This document shows, one piece after another, positions 34,005-41,940 of a stretch of 55,257 bases of DNA. The stretch is taken from NCBI RefSeq assembly GCF_018343545.2, contig NZ_JAGYPE020000033.1, positions 1 through 55,257 on the forward strand. The letters run 5' to 3'. Within the stretch, counting starts at the first letter, position 1. The number at the start of each line of letters is the position of its first letter. The stretch is from Neobacillus citreus. Lineage in GTDB: Bacteria > Bacillota > Bacilli > Bacillales > Cytobacillaceae. Position numbers and translations under genes: made by a program. The notes under the pieces were generated by a model. That model saw only the letters and a list, made by a program, of their open reading frames with translations, did no database searches and had not been told where the DNA came from.

Positions 34005-34091
34005 TTTTTTCACCCCGTTTCTTAGATAAAAAAGAGGGACATCACTCATGCTGAGTACAATATGTCCCAATCAACTTATTTTAGATCCTGA

Positions 34092-35267
34092 TTAAGAACG
34101 AACGGCTATTGAATCAATTGCAGGATTTGATTGTTTTCCTAAAGATTGACTGATTTGCTTTAAAAACGCTGAGGCATTGCCTAAATTCAACTGCTGGCTC
34201 TTAAATCGGCGATAGCAGAATTGCAGCGGATAGTCGAGATCAATCCCCATCCCCCCATGCAATTGATGCGCTCCTGTTAATACGTTTTGTCCCGCTTTAC
34301 CAAGCCAAACTTTAGCAATTGACACTTCTCTTTCCGCCGGCAAACCTGCTTCTAATCGCCAAATGGCCTGATAGGCAGCCAAGCGTCCGCCTTCCACGAT
34401 GGTAAACATGTCTGATAAGCGGTGCTGAACAGATTGGTAACTGCCGATAGGGCGTCCGAATTGGCGGCGCTCTTTTACATAGTCATTCGTTACTTCCAGA
34501 GCCCTTCTTAGTACACCCGCCATTTCAACACATTGTAAAGCAGCAGCCATTTGAATTGTCTTCTGCGTTACAGACCATCCATTATTTATATCACCTAAGG
34601 CGTCTGAGCTTAAAAGGGTAACATTCTGGTACTCCACCTCATAAAGGCGGTCTGGCCCAACGGCTGGGAGCGGCTTAAAATGGATGCCAGGCTGACTGCC
34701 CTTTACCAAGAAAAGACTCAATCCCTGCTCTCCAACGCTTTGGCCACTGGAGGTTCTTGCTAATGTAAGCAGGTAATCAGCTGATTCGCCAAAAGGCACA
34801 AATAACTTTTTACCAGAAAGGGAGTAACCATCACCATCAGCATCTGCTAAGGCAGCTACATGTCTTAAGTCATAATGGGCTTTTGGCTCGGACATCGCTC
34901 CAGTAAAAATAAGCTTTCCCTCAGCAATTTGCGGCAGCAGCATTCGCTTTTGTTCTTCTGTTCCATTTTCTAATAGCGGGATTACACCATATGAAATGGT
35001 TGAAAGAAACGGAGCTGGAAGCGCTGCCCACCCAGCCTCCTCCACCACTATAGCCAAGTCCATTAAGCTTCCGCCCACTCCGCCATATTCTTCTGGAATA
35101 ATCAGCCCCAGAAAACCCAATTCAGCAATTTCCTTATAAAGAGCAGGTGAGAATCCATTATTAAGCGTTTCAACTTTTCTTAACTCAGAAATGGAGCACG
35201 TTTCTTTAAAAAATTTGTGTGCTGTACTCTTGAACTCTTCTTGAATTTCATTTAAGCCAAATTCCAT
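34092..35267 (-). CDS. Acyl-CoA dehydrogenase family protein (module A, second subunit type)
   Basis: FAD flavoprotein, 391 residues. N-terminal helical domain with LGLIIPEEYGGVGGSLMDLA, middle domain GAMSEPKAHYDLR ... LSGKKLFVPFGESADYLL, C-terminal domain RRQFGRPIGSYQSVQHRLSDM and HQLHGGMGIDLDYPL. The second FAD/substrate region is divergent (EPKAHYDLRHVAAL in place of the usual EPxAGSD), like one half of the heteromeric actinobacterial FadE pairs (ChsE1-ChsE2), where each subunit supplies part of the site. ATG at 35267 after AGAGGTG. A partner is probably the 37911 gene. Confidence 0.9.
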   Translation of the reverse strand: MEFGLNEIQEEFKSTAHKFFKETCSISELRKVETLNNGFSPALYKEIAELGFLGLIIPEEYGGVGGSLMDLAIVVEEAGWAALPAPFLSTISYGVIPLLENGTEEQKRMLLPQIAEGKLIFTGAMSEPKAHYDLRHVAALADADGDGYSLSGKKLFVPFGESADYLLTLARTSSGQSVGEQGLSLFLVKGSQPGIHFKPLPAVGPDRLYEVEYQNVTLLSSDALGDINNGWSVTQKTIQMAAALQCVEMAGVLRRALEVTNDYVKERRQFGRPIGSYQSVQHRLSDMFTIVEGGRLAAYQAIWRLEAGLPAEREVSIAKVWLGKAGQNVLTGAHQLHGGMGIDLDYPLQFCYRRFKSQQLNLGNASAFLKQISQSLGKQSNPAIDSIAVRS

Positions 35268-35283
35268 TGCTTCACACCTCTCA

Positions 35284-35709
35284 TCATGTGTTTCGCCGCT
35301 TAAATTTAGGTAGTGCTAGTTCTGGCGTAACCTGGTCTACCACTACTTCAACGGGCATTCCAATGAATAATTCATCAGGCTCACAATCTATCATATTGGA
35401 AACAATACGTACCCCTTCTTCCAACTCTACAAGTACAACCTCATAAGGGACTTTAAAGGTAGGAAAGGTTGACCGCTGATAAACAACGTAGCTATAGATT
35501 GTTCCTTTGCCATCAGCCGGAACCCACTCCATATCAAATTTTCGACATTTGTGGCAAACCGGGCGAGGTGGATGCATATAGGATTGGCAATGCTTACATC
35601 TTTGTAAATGTAATTTCTTTGTTTCTTGAAGCAGCGCCCAATAATCTTTTGTGTCTTCATTCATTTGAGGCTTGAGAATCTTTGCTTCCGGATTATAACG
35701 TACCATCAT
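35284..35709 (-). CDS. DUF35 zinc-ribbon/OB-fold protein, partner of the Ltp2-like protein
   Basis: 141 residues. The N-terminal rubredoxin-like zinc ribbon has HLQRCKHCQSYMHPPRPVCHKCRK (CxxC ... CxxC). The C-terminal OB fold has GKGTIYSYVVYQRSTFPTFKVPYEVVLVELEEGVRIVSNM. Free-standing DUF35 proteins bind thiolase-fold partners, and in the actinobacterial Ltp2 system the DUF35 domain of ChsH2 is required for aldolase activity. Here the gene begins three bases after the Ltp2-like gene ends, which supports that pairing. ATG at 35709 six bases after GGAGG. Confidence 0.92.
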   Translation of the reverse strand: MMVRYNPEAKILKPQMNEDTKDYWALLQETKKLHLQRCKHCQSYMHPPRPVCHKCRKFDMEWVPADGKGTIYSYVVYQRSTFPTFKVPYEVVLVELEEGVRIVSNMIDCEPDELFIGMPVEVVVDQVTPELALPKFKRRNT

Positions 35710-35712
35710 TCT

Positions 35713-36879
35713 TTACCTCCTTCTTAAAATCAGTCCACTTGTTGGAACACCTAGACCGCCTGTAACTAAAACATGCTCAGCATCTGCAATCTGTGTTGTG
35801 GAAGTTCCGCGAATTTGACGGACGCCTTCTGTTATAAGGTTCATCCCATGAAGATATCCTTCCGACATAAGTCCGCCAGATGTATTGATTGGCAGTTCGC
35901 CATCAGGACGAATTCGGTGTCCACCTTCACAATAAGCAACACCCTCGCCTCTTCCCACAAATCCAAGTGCTTCCAATTGCATTGGAACCAGTGGACTAAA
36001 TGCATCATAAAATTGCGCTACATCAATGTCCTTTGGCGTTACACCGGCCATTTTGAACAACAGGTTTCCATACGCCTCGACTTCAGGCAGGAATGCGATA
36101 TCATCGCGATAATAGCTGGTCATCACTTCGCCGTTTGTAGACATTCCCTGAATTGCTCCGGAAATATAGGCGGGGCGATGCTTTAAATGCTTAGCTCGTT
36201 CAGCCGACGTAACAATTACCGCAATGGCACCATCAGTACTTAAACAGCAGTCATGTCTTCTTAACGGAGCAACATTGATTGGTGAAGCTAGATATTCTTC
36301 CATCGACAGCGGCCGGTCGTAGAACATCGCGTTAGGATTGCGGTTGGCATTTTCACGATTGACAAGTGACACCCACCCTAATTGGCCGTCATTTACACCG
36401 TATTGGTGAATATAACGTTGGGCAAACATCGCTACCCAGGCAACCGGGGTAAGCAAACCATACGGGTGATACATTCCCATATACGTATCACCGGCGACCC
36501 TATTAGGTTCAAAATCACCATATGTTACTGGTCCTGACGCGTCTCTGATGGAACGTACACATACAACCGTATTTGCCATACCAGATGCTACAGCAGCAAC
36601 AGCATGGGCGATTGTCCCGCAGCTCGCTCCGCCGCCGTATGGGATCTTACTAAAGAAACTTAGGTTTGGAATCCCTAGAGCCCGAACAATTTCAACCTGT
36701 TCGGCTGAATCAAGCGTGTAGTTAACCATTCCATCAATATCTTCTACTTTTAAACCAGCATCTTCAACAGCGGCCAAAATGGCTTCAAGCGCCATTTGCA
36801 GCTCTGTCCGCCCGCAGTTACGACTGAATTCTGTCTGACCAATACCTACTATCGCTGTTTTATCACGAATATTTTCCAT
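35713..36879 (-). CDS. Ltp2-like thiolase-fold protein, probable acyl-CoA retro-aldolase
   Basis: 388 residues. The sequence closely follows Ltp2, the mycobacterial side-chain retro-aldolase, as I recall it: AIVGIGQTEFSRNCGR, SFFSKIPYGGGASCGTIAHA, RRHDCCLSTDGAIAVIVTSAERAK, INTSGGLMSEGYLHGMN and EHVLVTGGLGVPTSGLIL. Tyr291 (QFYDAFSP) and Tyr342 (EGYLHGMN) fall in the motifs that hold Ltp2 active-site tyrosines. Cys87 is present, but the C-terminal thiolase Cys motif is not. Expected reaction: cleave a beta-hydroxyacyl-CoA with a branched beta carbon into a ketone or aldehyde and propionyl- or acetyl-CoA. ATG at 36879 after GAGGAGG. Flanked by ChsH1-like and DUF35 genes, as in igr operons. Confidence 0.88.
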   Translation of the reverse strand: MENIRDKTAIVGIGQTEFSRNCGRTELQMALEAILAAVEDAGLKVEDIDGMVNYTLDSAEQVEIVRALGIPNLSFFSKIPYGGGASCGTIAHAVAAVASGMANTVVCVRSIRDASGPVTYGDFEPNRVAGDTYMGMYHPYGLLTPVAWVAMFAQRYIHQYGVNDGQLGWVSLVNRENANRNPNAMFYDRPLSMEEYLASPINVAPLRRHDCCLSTDGAIAVIVTSAERAKHLKHRPAYISGAIQGMSTNGEVMTSYYRDDIAFLPEVEAYGNLLFKMAGVTPKDIDVAQFYDAFSPLVPMQLEALGFVGRGEGVAYCEGGHRIRPDGELPINTSGGLMSEGYLHGMNLITEGVRQIRGTSTTQIADAEHVLVTGGLGVPTSGLILRRR

Positions 36880-36883
36880 ACTA

Positions 36884-37324
36884 TTACCTCCTCGTAAGAG
36901 CTACGACAGCCTTGCCCGATGCATGGTTGCCAAGTGAATTTCTACCGGTAAACTCCACCTCAACCAGGTTCTGTCCATCTTCCTGATACTTTTTAGTCAC
37001 GCTTCCGATGATGGTCATTCGATCGCCTGGGTAATTAGGAACAGCGAGCCTTAAGACAATGCTCTTTAGTTCACCGGTCGGCCCGGACCAATCAGTAAGA
37101 TACTTCCCGATTAAACCATTTGTCGTTAGAATGTTCATAAATACATTGTCAGCCCCAGCCTTACGGGCTGCATGGTAATCATGGTGGACATCCGCATAAT
37201 CATGCGTCGCTGAAATTGCTCCGCCGACTACTAAAGCAGCGGTAATCTCTCGCTCATGCACTGGCAGCTCATAGCCAACTTCAACATCATCCCATGTAAT
37301 GGCAGCTTGACTTAAAACGTTCAT
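36884..37324 (-). CDS. MaoC-type enoyl-CoA hydratase, ChsH1-like
   Basis: 146 residues, single hotdog fold. The hydratase-2-type motif is ATHDYADVHHDYHAA (Asp42/45, His47/48). The following FMNILTTNGLIGKYLTDWSGP, LRLAVPNYPGD and EFTGRNSLGNHASG match the mycobacterial ChsH1 pattern closely as I remember it. ChsH1 works as a heteromer with the MaoC domain of ChsH2, and here the gene just upstream encodes that second type. Likely hydrates a 2-methyl-branched enoyl-CoA. ATG at 37324 after GGAGGGGG. Confidence 0.9.
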   Translation of the reverse strand: MNVLSQAAITWDDVEVGYELPVHEREITAALVVGGAISATHDYADVHHDYHAARKAGADNVFMNILTTNGLIGKYLTDWSGPTGELKSIVLRLAVPNYPGDRMTIIGSVTKKYQEDGQNLVEVEFTGRNSLGNHASGKAVVALTRR

Positions 37325-37336
37325 TAAATCCCCCTC

Positions 37337-37852
37337 CTATTCTTTTGAAATGGCGTTATAGGCCAAGATCGTAAAGGTTTGTTTACAGACCAGTTCCTCG
37401 CGCTGATTATAGAACTTGTAGAGGAACGTAACGAAGTAACCCGGACCTCGTACCGTTTGCTTTTCAGACGAAATTTTATCGACGGAAATCGTATAGCTGA
37501 TTTGGTCCCCAAGCTTCATTGGAGCAAAATATTCCTGCCCTTGTTCAGTGGCTACAATGGATGAATAACCCTGCTTTGCCAATTCCGCCACCAAAAGTTC
37601 CATCGAATTCGGCTCCCTGTTTGCCTTGGGCCATAGCGGGCTCATAGTATATACTTGAACCTGCATGGGAGGAGCAATGATCCCGCCATATTTTGACTTA
37701 TCAGCATATTCATCATTCTGATACAACGGGTTAGTGTCCTCCATTACCTCACACCAATGTCGAATCATTTGCTTGCAAACCTGATCAGGCCCTTCGATCA
37801 GTTCAGAATCAATACCAACAAATTCCCTCATTTTTTCTTCCGTTAAGGGCAT
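37337..37852 (-). CDS. FAS1-like MaoC dehydratase domain protein (ChsH2 N-domain-like)
   Basis: About 171 residues from the ATG at 37852 (GGAGGAAGATGAA upstream). A longer frame exists but runs back into the acyl-CoA dehydrogenase gene with no ribosome site. Seen: QMIRHWCEVMEDTNPLYQND, YGGIIAPPMQVQVYTMSPLWP, LGDQISYTISVDKISSEKQTVRGPGYFVTFLYKFYNQREELV. This is the N-terminal-type hotdog that lacks the complete catalytic dyad and pairs with a ChsH1-like subunit. In mycobacteria the same domain is fused to DUF35 as ChsH2; here the two parts are separate genes. Confidence 0.87.
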   Translation of the reverse strand: MPLTEEKMREFVGIDSELIEGPDQVCKQMIRHWCEVMEDTNPLYQNDEYADKSKYGGIIAPPMQVQVYTMSPLWPKANREPNSMELLVAELAKQGYSSIVATEQGQEYFAPMKLGDQISYTISVDKISSEKQTVRGPGYFVTFLYKFYNQREELVCKQTFTILAYNAISKE

Positions 37853-37910
37853 TTCATCTTCCTCCTTGAAATCTATTAAGTTTTCTGGATTGCCAGCGCT
37901 TTCAAAAGAC

Positions 37911-39077
37911 TTAACTCTTAGGCAGCCCAAGACCAAATCGGGCAACAAGGTCACGCTGAACGTCATTAGCGCCGCCGCCAAATAGGTACACCAAACGCTT
38001 CTTCGCATGTTCTGGGGCGTATCCATCAGCTACCGCCCATTCGGAACCCGTCTCCATTTGACCAAACATCCCCATAACCTGCATGCACGTATCAAACACC
38101 TTTTGATTAAGTTCTGCTGCAAACACCTTGTTCATGGATGGCCGGTAAGGTGCAGCCTTTTCATTCGAATGTCCCCAGGCTGCCCTGTAGTTTAGCAATC
38201 TAAGAATCTCCATTTCAACAGTCAATTCAGCAAGGCTGTCACGCACCCCCGGCTGGTCTATCACACGAGCACCATCAAACTCATTTTCACTGGCCCATGT
38301 AATCGTCTCTTCGATCATTCGTTCCATCCTTGAATACGTTGACAACATCAGACGCTCTAACGATAGCTGGGTTGTAATATATTCCCATCCTTTGTTTTCC
38401 TCACCGACAAGTGCACTTAGCGGAACCCGAACGTTATCATAGTAAGAAACATTCGATCTTTCCCCAATCAAATTCATCGGAGTGACTGAAAAACCTGGCA
38501 AACTGGTTGGAACTAAGAAGATTGAAATCCCTTTATGTTTAGGTGCATCCGGATCGGTGCGGGCCGCCAGCCAGATGTAATCAGCCATGTGAGCATTGGT
38601 TGTAAAAACCTTTTGTCCATTGATGACGTAAGAGTCACCATCTCTAACCGCCCTTGTTTGTAACGAAGCAAGATCCGTTCCGGCCTGAGGTTCCGTGTAG
38701 CCTACCGCAATTTCTACTTCACCTTTTAGAATTTTCGGCAAAAAGTAATTTTTCTGCTCCTCTGTCCCCAGTTTCATTAGAGTAGGCCCTACTGTTTCAA
38801 GGGTAATAAATGGGATGTTTACACCAGTCCGCTCTATTTCCTCCAAAAAAATATATTGTTCAAGCGGAGTTCTCCCCTGTCCTCCATATTCAATTGGCCA
38901 GCCGATCCCAAGCCAGCCGTCCTCGCCAAGTTCCTTAATGTATTGGCTCCACAAGGGGCCGCCATCCGGATTTTCCTTTAGCTCGTTCAGGAGTTCGGGT
39001 GTAATATGGCTGTCTAAATACGTGCGAATTTCTTCTTTCAATTTTCGCTGTTCATCCGTTAAATCAAAACGCAACAT
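37911..39077 (-). CDS. Acyl-CoA dehydrogenase family protein (module A, first subunit type)
   Basis: About 388 residues, FAD-dependent. Seen: LGIGWPIEYGGQGRTPLEQYI, AVGYTEPQAGTDLASLQTRA, YVINGQKVFTTNAHMADYIWLAART, GERSNVSYYDNVRVPLSALVGEENKGW, and C-terminal LFGGGANDVQRDLVARFGLGLP. The EPxAGTDL FAD motif is intact, so this resembles the ChsE1/FadE29-like half of a heteromeric dehydrogenase; the 34092 product would be the complementary half. ATG at 39077 is five bases after AAGAAGG. It follows the ligase gene. Confidence 0.92.
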   Translation of the reverse strand: MLRFDLTDEQRKLKEEIRTYLDSHITPELLNELKENPDGGPLWSQYIKELGEDGWLGIGWPIEYGGQGRTPLEQYIFLEEIERTGVNIPFITLETVGPTLMKLGTEEQKNYFLPKILKGEVEIAVGYTEPQAGTDLASLQTRAVRDGDSYVINGQKVFTTNAHMADYIWLAARTDPDAPKHKGISIFLVPTSLPGFSVTPMNLIGERSNVSYYDNVRVPLSALVGEENKGWEYITTQLSLERLMLSTYSRMERMIEETITWASENEFDGARVIDQPGVRDSLAELTVEMEILRLLNYRAAWGHSNEKAAPYRPSMNKVFAAELNQKVFDTCMQVMGMFGQMETGSEWAVADGYAPEHAKKRLVYLFGGGANDVQRDLVARFGLGLPKS

Positions 39078-39177
39078 TTTCACCTTCTTTTCCTATTTTT
39101 GAAAAATAGATTGCTAGTTTAAATGACTTCTCGGTCTAGTCCTCTACTAAAAAATTTAAGACCCTAGGATTTCGAGT

Positions 39178-40749
39178 TTATGGTTTCACAGTTTCACCGA
39201 TAAATTGCTCCCGAAGATCCCTTTTAAGAATCTTGCCCGAAGATGTCCGCGGGAGTTCCTGAACAAATTCAATTTTTGCTGGACATTTAAAGCTCGCCAG
39301 CTTCTTCCGGCAAAATTCAGCGAGTTCCTCCACTTTTGGCGGCACTTCCGGATTATTGCTTACGACGACAGCCATAACCTCCTCGCCCCACTCTAAAGAT
39401 GGTGTGCCAATAACAGCTACATCCGATACTTCCGGATGCTCGAGGAGAACATCCTCGATTTCTTGAGGTGATATGTTTTCCCCGCCGCGAATGATCATGT
39501 CAGAACTGCGGCCGCTTAAAAATAGGTATCCATCTTCATCCAGCCACCCCATGTCCTTTGTGTTAATCCAGCCATTTACAATCGTTTCATTAGAGGCATC
39601 TGGACGATTCCAATACCCTTTCATTGCTCTTTCCGTACAGACATAAACATTGCCGATTGTATTAGTTTCCACAGGCTTGTTTTCATCATCAAGAATCATG
39701 ATTTCAACCCCAGGAAGCGGCTTTCCAACTGATGCCAGCCTGCGGATTTTTTTGTTAATTTCCTTAGGTGTTCCTGTCAGCTTGTGGTCGTCAGGCCCAA
39801 GGACGCTGACGGTGGAGGTGGTTTCTGTCATCCCGAATGCATTTGCGAAGTTGGTCGTAGGTGGAAATAGATCAATAGCACGGCGAATAACTGGAAAAGG
39901 CATCGGTGCTGCCCCGTAAGAGAGACTCTCTAAATTGCTTAGATCAGTTGACTGAAAGTTGTGATGATCCATCACCCGCTTGAGCATGGTCGGTACCAAA
40001 AAAGAGTGGGTAGCTTTTTCTTTCTCTACAGCATGCAACCAGGCGTCTGCTTCAAATTGGCGCAGCAGAATCAATCGCCGTCCGGAGTAGATACAGTTGC
40101 AAATACTTGTAGCACCTGCAACATGATAGCTTGGAACACAAATGATGGAAGACCCCTTCGGCGTGCCATCAGCTGCCTCCGAATGGCCCATGACATAGGT
40201 GGTTAGCTGGTCGTTTGTAATCATGACCCCTTTTGGTCTGCTGGTGGTGCCGCTTGTATACAAAAGGACGGCCAAATCATTGGAGTCAACATCGGCAAAG
40301 TCAAATAACGGTTCTGAGACTCTTTTTAATACTTCTTCATAATCCGGACCGATTTGGTGTGCCCCTCCAATGCAAATGACGGATTCGATCCCCGTTTCAG
40401 CTAACAACGGCTGAAGCATCTCAGCATAACGTTGTTCCACAATCAGAACCTTTACGCCAGAATCCTTCAGCATAAAAGCCAATTCATCAGCCTTTGCACG
40501 GTAATTGATCGGTACAATTGCTGCCCCTATTTGAAAGGACGCAAAAAAGGCCTCAACTGATTCTGGACAGTTGGTTGTTATGATGCCGACTCTATCGCCA
40601 TGTCCGATTCCATATGAAGCAAGTGCAGCTGCAAGAAGGCTTGTGCGGTTCATTAATTGTGAGTACGTTTGACACTGATTGCCAAACGTCACGATCTCCT
40701 GCTCAGGAACAATGCTGCCGGCAATATTTAATAACAAATAAGCATTCAC
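39178..40749 (-). CDS. AMP-forming acyl-CoA ligase (module A)
   Basis: Activates a carboxylic acid to its CoA thioester with ATP. 523 residues. Seen: phosphate-binding LLYTSGTTSRPKGVMI (about residue 165), FGMTETTS, hinge region GRSSDMIIRGGENISPQEIEDVL and the C-terminal catalytic Lys in SSGKILKRDL. Odd: the conserved TGD before the hinge reads NTKDMG, with Lys for Gly. GTG start at 40749 five bases after GGAGGGG. First gene of module A, divergent from tetR. It probably makes the first CoA ester of the pathway. Confidence 0.92.
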   Translation of the reverse strand: MNAYLLLNIAGSIVPEQEIVTFGNQCQTYSQLMNRTSLLAAALASYGIGHGDRVGIITTNCPESVEAFFASFQIGAAIVPINYRAKADELAFMLKDSGVKVLIVEQRYAEMLQPLLAETGIESVICIGGAHQIGPDYEEVLKRVSEPLFDFADVDSNDLAVLLYTSGTTSRPKGVMITNDQLTTYVMGHSEAADGTPKGSSIICVPSYHVAGATSICNCIYSGRRLILLRQFEADAWLHAVEKEKATHSFLVPTMLKRVMDHHNFQSTDLSNLESLSYGAAPMPFPVIRRAIDLFPPTTNFANAFGMTETTSTVSVLGPDDHKLTGTPKEINKKIRRLASVGKPLPGVEIMILDDENKPVETNTIGNVYVCTERAMKGYWNRPDASNETIVNGWINTKDMGWLDEDGYLFLSGRSSDMIIRGGENISPQEIEDVLLEHPEVSDVAVIGTPSLEWGEEVMAVVVSNNPEVPPKVEELAEFCRKKLASFKCPAKIEFVQELPRTSSGKILKRDLREQFIGETVKP

Positions 40750-40806
40750 CCTATCCCCTCCTTTTAAAAAAATGGTTTCTCAGTTGTGTTAATTTTCTGA
40801 ATTATC

Positions 40807-40851
40807 ATTGCTATTGCGATTATAATAATATATAATTACGAATATAGCAAT
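40807..40851. promoter_or_regulatory. Operator-like imperfect palindrome between module A and tetR
   Basis: attgctat (40807-40814) and atagcaat (40844-40851) are complementary ends of a 45-base imperfect palindrome with an AT-rich centre containing TATAAT-like boxes for both strands. It lies in the divergent intergenic region of the ligase and tetR genes, a natural place for a TetR operator. Confidence 0.45.
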
Positions 40852-41001
40852 ATTAAATTTTAAAAATATTTAAATCATTAAATTACACAGAATGACAAAA
40901 TCTTACAAACAATCCTCTTTCGTCTTGAAAAAACAAAATCATTGCGGAGGAACCTTTTGGGGATTATTAGCAGAAATCTAGAATAGTAAGGAGTGATGAA
41001 T

Positions 41002-41625
41002 TTGAAGACAAAAAGAAAAGTAGACCGGAGAGTTGCACGGACAAGACAAATGCTGAAGGATGCTCTCATTTCCTTGATAAGCGAAAAGGAATTCGCAGCA
41101 ATTTCGATAACGGATATCATCAATCGTTCGGATCTAAATCGATCTACCTTTTACGCCCATTTTTGTGACAAGGAAGAGCTGTTAGCATGCATCATTAATG
41201 AATTAATTGAAGGGATGATGAAAAGCATGCAGGAATCCCCCTCCATTACCGATCCATGCCAAAATGGTTATGCCAGACCCACCCATGCAACAATTCAGCT
41301 CTTTACATATGTAGCTGAACATGCCCATTACTACAAAACAATGCTGAACAATCAGCGTGTACCGCAATTAGCTCAGCGTCTTTCAGATACCTTATATAAG
41401 TTTTATTTAAAGGAAATTGAAAACCACCCAGACCGTGAAGATCCACTTAATCTTAATAAAGGCTTTTTTGCCTGTTATCTTACCTCTGCTGTGATTGGAT
41501 TTATTTATCATTGGGTCGTTATCACAGATTTAAAATACTCTCCAGAATTTATTGCAAAAGAACTGACCAAAATCTTTACCATGAAACCATACATTCCCTA
41601 TTTACAGCCTTCAACTTCATGCTAA
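41002..41625 (+). CDS. TetR-family transcriptional regulator
   Basis: About 207 residues. N-terminal helix-turn-helix VARTRQMLKDALISLISEKEFAAISITDIINRSDLNRSTFYAHFCDKEELL (about 10-60) and a C-terminal all-helical ligand domain of the TetR_C type found in YxaF/DhaS-like proteins. TTG at 41002 is eight bases after AAGGAG; the ATG at 40996 is only two bases from it. Divergent from module A and upstream of a DHA2-type exporter, so either may be its target. Confidence 0.9.
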   Translation: MKTKRKVDRRVARTRQMLKDALISLISEKEFAAISITDIINRSDLNRSTFYAHFCDKEELLACIINELIEGMMKSMQESPSITDPCQNGYARPTHATIQLFTYVAEHAHYYKTMLNNQRVPQLAQRLSDTLYKFYLKEIENHPDREDPLNLNKGFFACYLTSAVIGFIYHWVVITDLKYSPEFIAKELTKIFTMKPYIPYLQPSTSC

Positions 41626-41760
41626 TTGACCTTTTGCCTAACAAGATTCCGCCTTCTGGAAGAATTCCAACAAATCCTTCATTTATGTTGTAAATCTTGC
41701 TTTTTTTCAATATTTTTTGGGTTTATATTGATTTAGCAACATTTCTTGTATTTTTAATGA

Positions 41761-41790
41761 TTGATACAGGAGGTATTTCCTATTTATAAT
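41761..41790 (+). promoter_or_regulatory. Promoter of the leader peptide / MFS exporter with operator-like spacer
   Basis: -35 TTGATA (41761-41766), 18-base spacer, -10 TATAAT (41785-41790). The spacer contains AGGAGGTATTTCCT, a 10-of-14 palindrome, which could be the TetR binding site. The rest of 41626-41760 holds nothing I recognise beyond T-rich sequence. Confidence 0.55.
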
Positions 41791-41855
41791 CTGTTAACAG
41801 AATAGTCAGAAATAATTTTTCTGGGATCATCAAAGCAATGAAGGAAAGGAGAGTG

Positions 41856-41912
41856 ATGTTGGAACCTAGATTTGCGCCGTTTGAAAGCGCTTTAATCAAA
41901 GTGGTTTACTGA
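41856..41912 (+). CDS. Possible 18-residue leader peptide upstream of the MFS exporter
   Basis: ATG at 41856 after AAGGAAAGGAGAG, 18 codons (MLEPRFAPFESALIKVVY), TGA one base before an in-frame ATG of the exporter. The position and strong ribosome site suggest a translated leader that couples to or attenuates the exporter. No family is known to me. Confidence 0.45.
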   Translation: MLEPRFAPFESALIKVVY

Positions 41913-41940
41913 TATGATTCTATTTAATGGGGGAATTTTA

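Noticed and set aside
35713..36879. Annotation as an acetyl-CoA acetyltransferase
   Set aside because: The C-terminal thiolase Cys motif is missing and the closest remembered strings are from Ltp2.
37853..38026. N-terminal extension of the FAS1-like hydratase frame
   Set aside because: It overlaps the acyl-CoA dehydrogenase gene, has no ribosome site, and the ATG at 37852 has an excellent one.
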